A DNA stretch of 64,000 bases from Candidatus Didemnitutus sp. (GTDB lineage Bacteria; Verrucomicrobiota; Verrucomicrobiia; Opitutales; Opitutaceae), in the NCBI GenBank assembly GCA_017991595.1, contig JAGOQJ010000002.1:187386-251385 (forward strand). Reading direction: 5' to 3'. Within the stretch, counting starts at the first letter, position 1; each line of letters begins with the position of its first letter. Shown here one piece after another: positions 50,155 through 59,708 of the stretch. The position numbers were made by a program, and so were the translations under genes. The notes below the pieces were generated by a model. It was not told the origin of the DNA. It was given only the letters and a program-made list of their open reading frames with translations, and made no database searches.

Positions 50155-50864
50155 CATCCTCGCTCCGATTTCCGTTCACCCTGCGACTGCTCGGCATCGC
50201 CGGCTGGTTGCTGTTCGCCGTGTCCAGCGCGCAGGTCACGACGCTGCCCGATTATCTCACGCAGGCGCTCACGCGCCTCACGTCCGACGCGCCGCACGGC
50301 TGGGCCTACACGGTGGCGACGACGCGCGACGACGAACACTCCGTCGAGCGCTACGACCCGTCGCGCCCGAAAGGCGGCGAGTGGACCCTTCTCTCGCGCA
50401 ACGGCCGCGCGCCCGACGCCGACGAGATCCAGCGCTATCTCCGCTACAAGGCAAGCAACGCCCCGACGACGGCACGCGCGAGTTTCCAGAAAGGTGACAT
50501 CGACGTCGGCTCGCTTGCTCTCTTGCGCGAGGAGAACGGGCTCGCGGTGTTCCGCGGGCGCTTCCGCGAGGACGCCAACGAGCCGCTGTTGGCGCATGTT
50601 GTCCTTGATCTCACGGTCGATCCGGCACGCGCCAGCGTCGTCGAGGCGGTGCTGCGGCTCGCCGCGCCGTTCTCGCCTGCCCTCGGCGTGCGCATGCACG
50701 AGCTCACGCTGACGATGAGCTTCCAGGAAGCAGCGGACGGCTCGGTCGTGCTCCCGCACACGGCGCATTCCCGTTTTCGCGGGAGGTTATTCTTCCTCGT
50801 GCCGATCGAGGAGGAAATGCGCATCGCCTACTCGGATTTTGTCCGGGTGACGCCGCGGCGCTGA
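50151..50864 (+). CDS. Secreted protein of unknown function
   Basis: A 237-aa protein with an N-terminal hydrophobic signal (LRLLGIAGWLLFAVSSAQ). The rest is mixed alpha/beta with strands such as LLAHVVLDLTVD and ELTLTMSFQE and no cysteine pattern. The mature part probably lies in the periplasm or is secreted. It overlaps the preceding thioesterase gene by 4 nt and converges on glgB. No family recognised. Confidence 0.7.
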   Translation: MTSSLRFPFTLRLLGIAGWLLFAVSSAQVTTLPDYLTQALTRLTSDAPHGWAYTVATTRDDEHSVERYDPSRPKGGEWTLLSRNGRAPDADEIQRYLRYKASNAPTTARASFQKGDIDVGSLALLREENGLAVFRGRFREDANEPLLAHVVLDLTVDPARASVVEAVLRLAAPFSPALGVRMHELTLTMSFQEAADGSVVLPHTAHSRFRGRLFFLVPIEEEMRIAYSDFVRVTPRR

Positions 50865-50880
50865 GCCGCGCGGGCGCCGC

Positions 50881-53106
50881 TCAAGCCGGCGCGACGCCGC
50901 CCTCTTGCCAACGCAACACCAGCGTGCTGAGCCCGGGCAGCGTGAGCGAAAGCGAATGCGGGCGACCGTCGCACGGCACGGCCTCGGCGGTCTGGCCACC
51001 GTAGTTGCCGAAGCCGGCGCCACCGTAGACCTCCGCGTTGGTGTTCATGACCTCGCTCCAGAAGCCCGCGTGCCGCACGCCGACGCGATAGGCCGTGCGG
51101 GTGACGGGCGTGAAGTTGCCGATGACAAGGAAGACACACTTACCCTCGGGATCGGCGCGTTCGAAACTGAGCACGGAGTTGTCGCCGTCGTTGGCGTTGA
51201 CCCAGCTGAAATTGCGGTGGTCGAAATCGTGCGCCGAGAGAACCGGTTCGCCGGTGTAGAGCCGGTTCAGGTCGCGCACGAGCGTCTGCAGCCCGCGGTG
51301 CGGCTTCTGTTCGAGCAGGTGCCAGTCGAGGCTGGCGTCGTGGTTCCACTCGCGCCACTGGCCGAACTCGCCGCCCATGAAGAGCAGCTTCTTGCCCGGG
51401 TAGGTCCAAATGAAGCCGTAGAGCGCGCGGAGGTTGGCCGCTTTCTCCACGTCCGAGCCCGCGCCCATCTTGCCGAGCATCGATGACTTCAGGTGCACGA
51501 CCTCATCGTGCGAGTAGACGGTGATGAAATTCTCCGAATACTGATAGACCATCCCAAAGGTCAGCTTGTTGTGCGACCACTTGCGGTAGATGGCGTCCTG
51601 CTGGAAATACGACAGCGTGTCGTGCATCAGCCCCATGTTCCACTTGTAGTCGAAGCCGAGGCCGCCGTCCTTCGTCGGCCGGCTGACCCGCGGGAAGGCT
51701 GTCGACTCCTCCGCGATCGTGACCACGCCGGGATAATAGTGGTGCACGAGGTCGTTCACCTGGCGCAGGAAGTCGATGGCGTCGATGTTCTCGCGGCCGC
51801 CGTAGCGGTTGGGGATCCATTCGCCGGCCTTGCGCGAGTAATCGAGGTAAAGCATCGAGGCGACGGCGTCGACGCGCAGACCGTCGATGTGGAACCGCTC
51901 GAGCCACGACAGCGCGCTGGCCACGAGGAAGCACCGCACCTCGTGGCGGCCGTAATTGAAGATCAGCGTGCCCCAGTCCATGTGCGCACCGAGCCGCGGA
52001 TCCTGATGTTCGTAGAGGTGCGTGCCGTCGAACTGCGCGAGCGCAAAACTATCGCGCGGGAAATGCGCCGGCACCCAGTCGAGGATCACGCCAATGCCGC
52101 GTTGGTGCAGGTGATCGACGAAGAACTGGAAATCCTCCGGCGTGCCGTAGCGGTGCGTGGGCGCGAAGTAACCCGTGACTTGGTAACCCCACGAGCCCGT
52201 GTAAGGATACTCCGCGACCGGCATCACCTCGATGTGCGTGAAGCCCAGCTCGGTCACATAATCTGCCAGCGCGGGCGCGAGCTCGCGGTAGGTCATGGGC
52301 CGCTCGCCGTCCTCCGTCTTGCGCCGCCACGAGCCCAGATGCACCTCGTAAACGGACATCGGCACGTCGACCCGACCCGCGCGCGCGGCGCGTTGCGCGA
52401 TCCACTCGGCGTCGCCCCAGACATGGTGCGTGGTGGCGCAGACGATGGCGGCGTTGTTGGGCGGCGCCTCGAAATACGTGCCGTAGGGATCGGTCTTGAG
52501 CCGCATCTGTCCGTGCTGGTCCCAAACGGCGAACTTGTAGAGTTCGCCCTCGTCCAAGCCGGGCACGAAGAGCTCCCACACGCCCGAGGCCCCGAGCGGA
52601 CGCATCGGATGATAACGGGCATCCCAACCGTTGAAATTGCCGACCACCGAGACGCGCGAGGCGCTGGGCGCCCACACGGCGAAGGCCACGCCGGGCACGT
52701 CGCCGAGGCAGCGCAGGTGCGCGCCGAGCTTCTCGTAGATGCGGTGCTCGTTGCCTTCGTTGAAGAGATAGAGGTCCTGTTCGCTCAGCGTCGGGAGGAA
52801 CGAGTAGGCGTTGTAGACTTGGTGAATCTCGCCCCACGACGTCTCATAGCGCACCTGGTAGCGGAACACCTCCTTGCCAGGCAGGAAGCCCTCGAAGAAA
52901 CCCGGCGCCAGCTCCGTCAATGGATGGGCCGGCGCGCCCGGCGCATCGAGTTCGATCGCGGCACACTGCACCGCACCGCGCACGTAGGCACGCACGACGA
53001 CGCCCTCCACCTCGTCGACCTCGGCCGGATGCATGCCGAGCCAACCGTGGGGATTCGCCTGACGATTTTCGAGGAAGGCTGCGAGTTCGTGCGGGGGGAT
53101 GATCAC
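50881..53106 (-). CDS. glgB: 1,4-alpha-glucan branching enzyme
   Basis: A 741-aa GH13 enzyme, near the usual 730 aa. N-terminal CBM48-like domains are followed by the (beta/alpha)8 barrel. Catalytic residues are the nucleophile Asp in LRVDAVASM, the acid Glu in TIAEEST and the transition-state Asp in YSHDEVVH. YPYTGSWGYQVTGYFAPTHR is the classical branching-enzyme block. It makes alpha-1,6 branches in glycogen. I took GTG 53106, whose product reads straight into the family N-terminus; the frame upstream overlaps the divergent lptD start. It is remote from glgA at 34.6 kb. Confidence 0.93.
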   Translation of the reverse strand: MIIPPHELAAFLENRQANPHGWLGMHPAEVDEVEGVVVRAYVRGAVQCAAIELDAPGAPAHPLTELAPGFFEGFLPGKEVFRYQVRYETSWGEIHQVYNAYSFLPTLSEQDLYLFNEGNEHRIYEKLGAHLRCLGDVPGVAFAVWAPSASRVSVVGNFNGWDARYHPMRPLGASGVWELFVPGLDEGELYKFAVWDQHGQMRLKTDPYGTYFEAPPNNAAIVCATTHHVWGDAEWIAQRAARAGRVDVPMSVYEVHLGSWRRKTEDGERPMTYRELAPALADYVTELGFTHIEVMPVAEYPYTGSWGYQVTGYFAPTHRYGTPEDFQFFVDHLHQRGIGVILDWVPAHFPRDSFALAQFDGTHLYEHQDPRLGAHMDWGTLIFNYGRHEVRCFLVASALSWLERFHIDGLRVDAVASMLYLDYSRKAGEWIPNRYGGRENIDAIDFLRQVNDLVHHYYPGVVTIAEESTAFPRVSRPTKDGGLGFDYKWNMGLMHDTLSYFQQDAIYRKWSHNKLTFGMVYQYSENFITVYSHDEVVHLKSSMLGKMGAGSDVEKAANLRALYGFIWTYPGKKLLFMGGEFGQWREWNHDASLDWHLLEQKPHRGLQTLVRDLNRLYTGEPVLSAHDFDHRNFSWVNANDGDNSVLSFERADPEGKCVFLVIGNFTPVTRTAYRVGVRHAGFWSEVMNTNAEVYGGAGFGNYGGQTAEAVPCDGRPHSLSLTLPGLSTLVLRWQEGGVAPA

Positions 53107-53227
53107 AAGGGGCGACGTTGGCGGCCAACATTGGGGAAAGGCGAGAGGGCGTCTAGAGCAAATCGCCCGCATGCCGCGCGGAGGAAATCTCATTGCCCCG
53201 CCGCGGGCGAGCCGGCAAGCAAACGGC

Positions 53228-55327
53228 ATGCTCCGTCGCCTTGCTCACTGCGCCGCCCTCGCGGCGTCGCTCCTGCTCGCCCCCGCCGTCCTGCGGGCGC
53301 AACCGGCCCCGGCCACCCCGGCGGTCACCGGCGCGAGCAGCGTCTATGACGACGCCACCGGCCAGCTCGTCGTCACGGGCAACGCGCGCCTCGATTACGG
53401 CGACGTCGTGCTCACGGCCGACGAGATCCGCTACCACCGCGCCGACAACACGGTGAGCGCCCGCGGGAATTTTGTGCTCACGAGCGGCGCCCGCCGGCTC
53501 GTCGCCGACGAGGGTTCCTATGATCTCAACACCGGTCGGATGCGCGTGCACAATCTCCGGCTCGGCGAATATCCCATCTACGTCCGCGGCGCGCAGGTCG
53601 AGGGCACCTTCGACGAGATGGTGCTGACCGACGCCACGATCTTCTTCCGCGAGGAGGCCACCTACGCGCCCTCCATCAAGGCCCGCACAGTGACTTACCG
53701 CCAGGGCCGGCTCGTCGCCGCCGCCGGCCTCGAGCTGGGCGTGCTCGGCGCGCACTTCATCAAGCTGCCCAAATTCGAGCACGACCTCCGCACGGAGCTG
53801 ATCTCCTACTTCATGGCGAAGGTCGGCTACCGACGCAGCCTCGGTGCCTTCGTCGAAACAAATCTCCGCGTGCCCGTCGCCCCGGGCGTGCGCGTCGGCG
53901 CCGATGCCGGCTACTACTCCGCCCGCGGTCTGCTGATCGGACCCGCCGCCAACTACCGCCGCGGCTCCGGCGACCGCTCCGTGCAGGGCGGCTTCGCCAG
54001 CGGCTACATCAACGACCACGGCGACAAGTTCACCGACATCCTCGGCGCGCCCGTGCCCGAGGAACGTGGCTTCGCCTCTTGGTGGCACCGCCAGCAGCTC
54101 GGTCCGCGGCTCCGTTTGGACGCACAGGTCAATTACTGGAGCGATTCCGAGGTCGTGCGCGATTTCCGTTCGAAGGAGTTTTTCCCCGTGCAGCAGCCCG
54201 ACTCCTTCGTCGAAGCGGCCTACACCGGCGACAACTTCATCCTCAGCGCCTTCACGCGCGGCCATCCCAACCGTTACCACCGCGTGCAGGAACGCCTGCC
54301 GGAACTCCGCTTCGACGGCCTGCCGATCGAACTCGGCGGCGGCATCTATCACCGTCTCGAGGCCAGCCTCGCGATCCTCGAGGAAGACGCCTACCTCACG
54401 CAACCCGGCCAGCGCTCGCGCCGGCTCGACGCGTATTACGGCCTCGAGCGGCCCTTCGCGTTGACACCGTGGTTCACCTTCACGCCCGTCGCTGGCGGAC
54501 GCTTCACGCATTACGACCAGGCGACCGGCGGACGCGACACCTACACGCGCAGCTTCGGCGAGTTCGGCTTCGACGCCCGGCTGCGCGCCAGCGGCACCTT
54601 CGACTACCGCAACGAAGTCTGGGAAATCGACGGCCTCCGCCACCTCATCGAGCCGCGCCTCTCCTACCGTTACGCCCCGCGCGCCAACAATGGCCGCGCC
54701 TACATCCCGCAAATCGACCGCCGCGTTTTCTCCACCTACCTCCAGCCGCTCTCGATCGCCGACACGCGCAATATCGACGAGCTCGACCGGCTCAACACGC
54801 TCCGCGTCGCGCTGCACAACACGCTCCAGACGCGCGACACCGCCCAGGGCACGCGCGACCTCGCCCGCCTCACCGTCGCGGCCGACTACCGCTTCGAGTT
54901 CCGCGGCGGCGCCAAGCCGCTCTCGGACATCCACACCGAGTTCGCCCTGACGCCCGCCGACTGGCTGCGCCTCGAGGTTTACCAGCGCTTCACTCCGCAG
55001 ACGACGGTGCAGCAGGAACTCAATTACGCGCTCACGCTCACCGATCAGGAATGGTGGTCCGCGCGGCTCGGTTCCCATTTTCTCAAGGGTCCCAACGGCT
55101 ACGAAGAATACTCGCTGGAGGTGCGCCGCCGCCTGAACGAGGTCTTCGAGGTCACCGGCACCTGGCGCTATGACCTTCGCCGCAGCCGCTTCAACGAGCA
55201 GAGCTACGGCGTCTGGCAGCGCCTCGGCCAGACCTGGGCCGTGAAGTATGAAGTCTCGCTCTTCGAGGGCCCGCGCCGCGAGAGCTCGTCGGGCTTCACG
55301 ATCGAGATCGAGCTGCTGAAATTCTGA
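53228..55327 (+). CDS. lptD: LPS-assembly protein LptD
   Basis: A 699-aa outer-membrane protein. A signal peptide (MLRRLAHCAALAASLLLAPAVLRAQ) is followed by an LptA/OstA-like jellyroll at about 40-150 (GNARLDYGDVVLTADEIRYHR, RLVADEGSYDLNTG) and a long beta-barrel (about 190-699) with repeated amphipathic strands and an aromatic C-terminus (IEIELLKF). LptD with LptE inserts LPS in the outer leaflet. No lptE is adjacent. It starts at ATG 53228, divergent from glgB. The long plug and barrel fit the family; an LptD-like paralogue is the alternative. Confidence 0.88.
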   Translation: MLRRLAHCAALAASLLLAPAVLRAQPAPATPAVTGASSVYDDATGQLVVTGNARLDYGDVVLTADEIRYHRADNTVSARGNFVLTSGARRLVADEGSYDLNTGRMRVHNLRLGEYPIYVRGAQVEGTFDEMVLTDATIFFREEATYAPSIKARTVTYRQGRLVAAAGLELGVLGAHFIKLPKFEHDLRTELISYFMAKVGYRRSLGAFVETNLRVPVAPGVRVGADAGYYSARGLLIGPAANYRRGSGDRSVQGGFASGYINDHGDKFTDILGAPVPEERGFASWWHRQQLGPRLRLDAQVNYWSDSEVVRDFRSKEFFPVQQPDSFVEAAYTGDNFILSAFTRGHPNRYHRVQERLPELRFDGLPIELGGGIYHRLEASLAILEEDAYLTQPGQRSRRLDAYYGLERPFALTPWFTFTPVAGGRFTHYDQATGGRDTYTRSFGEFGFDARLRASGTFDYRNEVWEIDGLRHLIEPRLSYRYAPRANNGRAYIPQIDRRVFSTYLQPLSIADTRNIDELDRLNTLRVALHNTLQTRDTAQGTRDLARLTVAADYRFEFRGGAKPLSDIHTEFALTPADWLRLEVYQRFTPQTTVQQELNYALTLTDQEWWSARLGSHFLKGPNGYEEYSLEVRRRLNEVFEVTGTWRYDLRRSRFNEQSYGVWQRLGQTWAVKYEVSLFEGPRRESSSGFTIEIELLKF

Positions 55328-55361
55328 CGCGCCGCGCGGCCCTGCGTCGCGCGCCTCCGGC

Positions 55362-56591
55362 ATGAACCCGCGCATCGCCGCCAACCAGCAACGCACCTTC
55401 CTCGCGCAACTGGCGCAGGTGTTGCCGCACGTCGAGCGCGACAGCGCCCTGCCCCGCCGCATCAAGGAACTGCTCGCGCGCAACCGCGCCTTCGGTTCGC
55501 GCGACCGCCGCCTTTACCGCGAGCTGCTCTACACCGCCCTGCGCTACCTGCCGTGGGTCCGTCCGCTCCTCGAATCCGACGAACTGCGCGCGACGCAACT
55601 CGTCGCCTGGCTTGCGCCGGAGATGAAGGACACCGCCGCCTACCGTGCCGCCCTGCTCGCCGACTGGCCGGCCGTGCCGGCCACGCTCGCGGAAAAAGCC
55701 GCCGCGCTGCGCCAACTCCTCGCCGCACCGGATGACGTCTTTGCGCCCACGGCGCTGCTGCCCGCGTGGTTCCGCGAGCACTGTCCCGCCGCGTTCGACT
55801 CGCCGCACCTCGATGCGCTGCTTGCCCGGGCGCCGCTCTGGGTGCGCTTGCAAGTCAACGATCCCGCGCTGGCGCTGGATGAATTTTCCCGCCGCGGCTG
55901 GCCGGCACGCGGCTTCGCCGCCTTGCCCGAGGCCTGGGCGCTGCCGCCCAACGCCGAAGTCGCGGGCAGCGACGCCTATCGTCGCGGCTTCGTCGAGATA
56001 CAGGACCTCGGCTCGCAACTCGTCGTCGCCCACGCCCCACTCGCCGCTGGACAAATCTGGCTCGACGCCTGTGCCGGCGCCGGCGGCAAGACGCTTCAAC
56101 TCGCCCGCGCCCTTGGCGACACCGGACGCGTCGACGCCACCGACATCCGCCCGGCGATGCTGGAGGAATTGCGCGAACGCGCCACCCGCGCTCGCCTCGG
56201 CAACGTCCGGCTCGGTCGCGGCGCCGAGCTCTACGACGGCGTCCTCGTCGACGCCCCTTGCTCCGGTTCCGGCACATGGCGCCGCCTGCCGCACATGAAG
56301 TGGTATACGCGGCCGGAGATGATCGACGAGTTCGCCGCGAAGCAGCTCGCTATCCTCACAGAAAACGCCGCCCGCGTCCGTCCCGGCGGCCTGCTCGTTT
56401 ACGCCACCTGTTCACTCAGTCGTTGCGAGAACCAAGGGGTCGCCACCCGCTTCCTCTCCGCGCATCCCGAGTATGCCGCCGAGCGACCGGCGCGCGATTT
56501 CGGCGGCGACTACGACGGCGCAGGCACCACGCTCCTGCCGGGCACGCACGACAGCGACGGCTTCTACGTCGCACTCTTCCGGCGTTCTTGA
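55362..56591 (+). CDS. RsmB/NOP2-family RNA (cytosine-5)-methyltransferase
   Basis: A 409-aa protein with an N-terminal helical NusB-like region (about 1-150) and a Rossmann methyltransferase domain. SAM binding is LDACAGAGGKT, followed by the acidic VDATDIRP. The catalytic cysteines are in VDAPCSGSGTW and YATCSLSRCENQ. RsmB-type enzymes methylate cytosine in 16S rRNA. The position target cannot be read from sequence. It is 34 nt downstream of lptD on the same strand, possibly co-transcribed, and converges on gspF. Confidence 0.9.
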   Translation: MNPRIAANQQRTFLAQLAQVLPHVERDSALPRRIKELLARNRAFGSRDRRLYRELLYTALRYLPWVRPLLESDELRATQLVAWLAPEMKDTAAYRAALLADWPAVPATLAEKAAALRQLLAAPDDVFAPTALLPAWFREHCPAAFDSPHLDALLARAPLWVRLQVNDPALALDEFSRRGWPARGFAALPEAWALPPNAEVAGSDAYRRGFVEIQDLGSQLVVAHAPLAAGQIWLDACAGAGGKTLQLARALGDTGRVDATDIRPAMLEELRERATRARLGNVRLGRGAELYDGVLVDAPCSGSGTWRRLPHMKWYTRPEMIDEFAAKQLAILTENAARVRPGGLLVYATCSLSRCENQGVATRFLSAHPEYAAERPARDFGGDYDGAGTTLLPGTHDSDGFYVALFRRS

Positions 56592-56611
56592 GTGACCGCG
56601 CGCCGCGCCGC

Positions 56612-57937
56612 TCAGGTGAGCAGCTGCACGATGCGGATGATGGGCAGGAACAGCGCGATCACGATCGTGCCGACCACACCGGCAAGAAAGACGATCAGCA
56701 GCGGCTCGATCATCGAGCTCAGCCCGGCGACAGCGGTGTCGACTTCCTCGTCGTAGATGTCGGCGACCTTGTTGAGCATCTCGGGCAATTGTCCCGTGTG
56801 TTCGCCAACGTCGATCATGCTCGTGACCATCGAGGGGAACACCTGCGTGCTCTCGAGCGGCCGCGCGACCGGGTCGCCTTCCTTCACGCGCTCATGCACG
56901 ACGTCGAGCGCGTCGGCGACGCGCAGGTTGCCCGTCGTGTCGCGCGTGATGGTGATCGCCTGCAGGATGGGCACGCCGCTGGAGAGGAGCGTGCCGAGCG
57001 TGCGGGTGAAGCGGGCGACGAGCGATTTCAGGATCAGGTCGCCGAAGATCGGCATCCGGATCAACGCCCCGTCGATCGTGCGCGCGCCGCCGGGCGTGCC
57101 GCGGAACATCCGATAGGCCACGTAGAACGCCGCGCCGACGCCGATCGTGACGATATAATGTTCGCGCACCGCCTCGCTCGCGGCGAGCACGGCCTCGGTC
57201 AGTGCGGGCAGCGGCGCGCCCTTCAGCAGGTCGGCGAAGATCTGTTTGAACTTCGGCACCACGAACACGAGCAGGCCCGCGAGGATAAGCACGGCCACCG
57301 TCATGACGATGAGCGGATAGACCATCGCCGCCTTCACTTTGGCGCGCAGCTGCAGGCTCTTTTCCTGAAACTTCGCCAGGCGATCGAGAACGACATCAAG
57401 CACACCGCCCGCCTCGCCGGCCTTGATCATGTTGACGTAGAGGCGATCAAACACCCGTGGATGCCGGGCCATCGACTCGGACAGCGTGCCGCCGGAGCGG
57501 ATGTCGTCGGCGAGTGCGCCAATCACGGCGCGGAACGCGGCATTCTTTTCCTGCCGCGCGAGCACCTCGAGGCCGCGCAGCAAGGGCATGCCGGCCTTGA
57601 TCAACGTGCCGAGCTGGCGCGTGAAAGCCGCCTGCTCCTTGGCGCTCACCGGCCGCACGAAAGGCAGCCGGATCTCACGCGCGAGCCCGCGTCCGGTCGA
57701 CGCCGCCGAGGCGCGACCGGACAATTCTCCAGCGGCACTTGGAGCGGTGCGCGTGGGCGCGGCGGGACGCGACAGTTTGGCTTCCGGCGCCACGGCGGCG
57801 GTGGCGACGTCGATCTCGGTCGGGAAAAGTCCCTGCGCCTTCAGCGCGGCGGTGGCGGCCTCGAGGCTGCCGGCATCGATCACACCGGAGCGTTCCGCAC
57901 CGCGAGCATCGAAGGCTGTGTAAGCGAAGCGGGGCAT
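56612..57937 (-). CDS. Type II secretion/type IV pilus inner-membrane platform protein (GspF/PilC)
   Basis: A 441-aa protein of the GspF/PilC family. It starts MPRFAYTAFDARG, the conserved family N-terminus. A Pro/Ala/Ser-rich linker (about 45-90) is followed by two GspF domains (about 105-230 and 305-430), each ending in membrane helices (AMVYPLIVMTVAVLILAG and LLIVFLAGVVGTIVIAL). It would form the platform on which the assembly ATPase acts. The ATG at 57937 is 16 nt after the GspE/PilB stop, placing it last in the rho-gspE-pilT-gspE-gspF run. Confidence 0.9.
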   Translation of the reverse strand: MPRFAYTAFDARGAERSGVIDAGSLEAATAALKAQGLFPTEIDVATAAVAPEAKLSRPAAPTRTAPSAAGELSGRASAASTGRGLAREIRLPFVRPVSAKEQAAFTRQLGTLIKAGMPLLRGLEVLARQEKNAAFRAVIGALADDIRSGGTLSESMARHPRVFDRLYVNMIKAGEAGGVLDVVLDRLAKFQEKSLQLRAKVKAAMVYPLIVMTVAVLILAGLLVFVVPKFKQIFADLLKGAPLPALTEAVLAASEAVREHYIVTIGVGAAFYVAYRMFRGTPGGARTIDGALIRMPIFGDLILKSLVARFTRTLGTLLSSGVPILQAITITRDTTGNLRVADALDVVHERVKEGDPVARPLESTQVFPSMVTSMIDVGEHTGQLPEMLNKVADIYDEEVDTAVAGLSSMIEPLLIVFLAGVVGTIVIALFLPIIRIVQLLT

Positions 57938-57953
57938 GGGAGCGACGGCACCT

Positions 57954-59651
57954 TCAGGTATACTTCGCGACCTCGTCGAGCGTCGTTTCGCCGGCGAGCA
58001 TCGCACGCAGGCCGGCGTCGCGCAGCGGCACCATGCCGCGCGCGGCCGCCCGCTGGCGCAGTTGCACGAGCGAGGCGCCCGCGACCACGAGCTCGCGCAG
58101 GGCGTCGTCGAGTTTCAGCAATTCGAAGATGCCCAGCCGGCCCCGGTAACCGCTGTGGTGGCAACCCGGGCAGCCGCGTCCGTAATGGAAGGGTTGTCCG
58201 CCCAGCTCGGCGCGGGCGATGCCGGCCTGTTTCAGCACGGCATCGGTCGGTTCGTAGGGTGTGCGGCAATCCGGACAGATGCGGCGCACCAGACGCTGCG
58301 CGAGCACGGCCTCGAGCGTCGAGGCGAGCAGGAAGGGCTCGATGCCCATGTCGACGAGGCGCGTGACGGCACCGGGTGCGTCGTTGGTGTGCAGCGTCGA
58401 GAGCACAAGGTGGCCGGTGAGCGAAGCCTGGATGGCGATCTGCGCGGTCTCGAGGTCACGGATTTCGCCGACCATCACGATGTCGGGGTCCTGCCGCAGG
58501 AACGAGCGCAGCGCGCGGGCGAAGCTGAGATCGGCAGCGTAGTTCACCGGCACCTGCATGATGCCGTCGATCTCGTATTCGACGGGGTCCTCGACGGTGA
58601 GAATCTTCACGTCGGGCGAGTTCAGTTCCTTGAGGCAGCTGTAGAGCGTGGTCGTCTTGCCGGAGCCGGTGGGCCCGGTGACGATGAAGATGCCGTTGGG
58701 CCGGCGAATGATGTCACGCACACCGGCTTCGAGTTCCGGCGGCATGGTGAGCTGGCCGAGCTCGAGTTGCACGGCGGATTGGTCGAGCACGCGCAACACG
58801 ACGCTCTCGCCGAATTGCGTGGGCAGGGTCGACACGCGCAGGTCGACCGGGCGGCCGGCGATGGTGAGCTTGATGCGTCCGTCCTGCGGCACGCGGCGCT
58901 CGGCGATGTTGAGGTTGGCCAGCACCTTCACGCGTGAGATGATGGGCATCGCGAGCGCCTTGGGCGGGGGCGCCATTTCGTAGAGCGTGCCGTCGATGCG
59001 GTAGCGGATCTTGAACTCGTGCTCGAATGGCTCGAAGTGGATGTCGGAGGCCTTGTCGCGGATGGCCTGACTGAGCACGAGGTTGACGAAGCGGATGATC
59101 GGCGTCTGTCCCGCCATTTCCTCCAAGTCGGCCTCGGAGAACTCGTCGCGCCCGGCGGTGGCGCCGGCGGCCTGCGCCTGCAACTCGCCCGCGACTTCCT
59201 CGACCGAGGCCTGTTCCTCGCCGTAGTGCTGGCGGATGAGCGAGGCGATGCGCTCGGGGTCCGCCACGGCAAGGCGGACATCGCGATCGAGCGCGAAGGT
59301 GAGGTCGTTGACGAGCTGGCTGTTGAAGGGATCGACGGCGAGGAGCGTCACCGTGGTGGCGTCGGCGCGCAGCGGAGCGACGCCGTAAGTGCGCGCCAGA
59401 GAACCTTCGAGCAAGGCGAGTGCCTCGCCAGGCAGGGTCGCAGGGAGCGGCTCGGCGCAATCGGCGTCGAGGTGCGCGGCGATGGTGCGTAGCAGCGGCT
59501 CCTTCTCCACGAGCCCGAGATCGAGCAGCACGCGCGCGAAGGGCTTGCCTGAGTTGCGGTGCTCGTCGAACGCGAGGTCGAGCTGCGAGCGATCGAGCAC
59601 GCGGTGCTCGGCGAGCAGATCGAGCAGGGTCTGGTCGTGGCCTTCGAACAT
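57954..59651 (-). CDS. Secretion/pilus assembly ATPase (GspE/PilB), second copy
   Basis: A 565-aa hexameric assembly ATPase. An N-terminal GspE-N domain (about 1-150) is followed by the ATPase core with Walker A GPTGSGKTTT, the Asp box VEDPVEYEIDG, the Walker B and His boxes (IVMVGEIRDLET, TGHLVLSTLHTND), and a tetracysteine zinc site (ICPDC and GCPGC) typical of GspE/PilB. It powers pilin or pseudopilin polymerisation. It is one of two such ATPases in the run; the other is at 60811. It is 57 nt after pilT and 16 nt before gspF, so it probably works with that GspF. Confidence 0.9.
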   Translation of the reverse strand: MFEGHDQTLLDLLAEHRVLDRSQLDLAFDEHRNSGKPFARVLLDLGLVEKEPLLRTIAAHLDADCAEPLPATLPGEALALLEGSLARTYGVAPLRADATTVTLLAVDPFNSQLVNDLTFALDRDVRLAVADPERIASLIRQHYGEEQASVEEVAGELQAQAAGATAGRDEFSEADLEEMAGQTPIIRFVNLVLSQAIRDKASDIHFEPFEHEFKIRYRIDGTLYEMAPPPKALAMPIISRVKVLANLNIAERRVPQDGRIKLTIAGRPVDLRVSTLPTQFGESVVLRVLDQSAVQLELGQLTMPPELEAGVRDIIRRPNGIFIVTGPTGSGKTTTLYSCLKELNSPDVKILTVEDPVEYEIDGIMQVPVNYAADLSFARALRSFLRQDPDIVMVGEIRDLETAQIAIQASLTGHLVLSTLHTNDAPGAVTRLVDMGIEPFLLASTLEAVLAQRLVRRICPDCRTPYEPTDAVLKQAGIARAELGGQPFHYGRGCPGCHHSGYRGRLGIFELLKLDDALRELVVAGASLVQLRQRAAARGMVPLRDAGLRAMLAGETTLDEVAKYT

Positions 59652-59652
59652 G

Positions 59653-59694
59653 TCAGGCGCAGCGCAGCGTCACATAAGCGAAGCGGGGAACGGC
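59653..59694 (-). pseudogene. Possible remnant of a gspF/pilC 5' end
   Basis: Between pilT and the second assembly ATPase gene, a 14-nt stretch (59675-59688, CCCCGCTTCGCTTA on the minus strand) is identical to the first bases after the ATG of gspF at 57937-57921 and encodes PRFAY in the same frame. The frame then runs VTLRCA and stops, and the start codon is now GTT. A decayed duplicate of gspF is one reading, chance the other; the match is short. Confidence 0.3.
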
Positions 59695-59708
59695 GCGCGC
59701 CGCACGCG

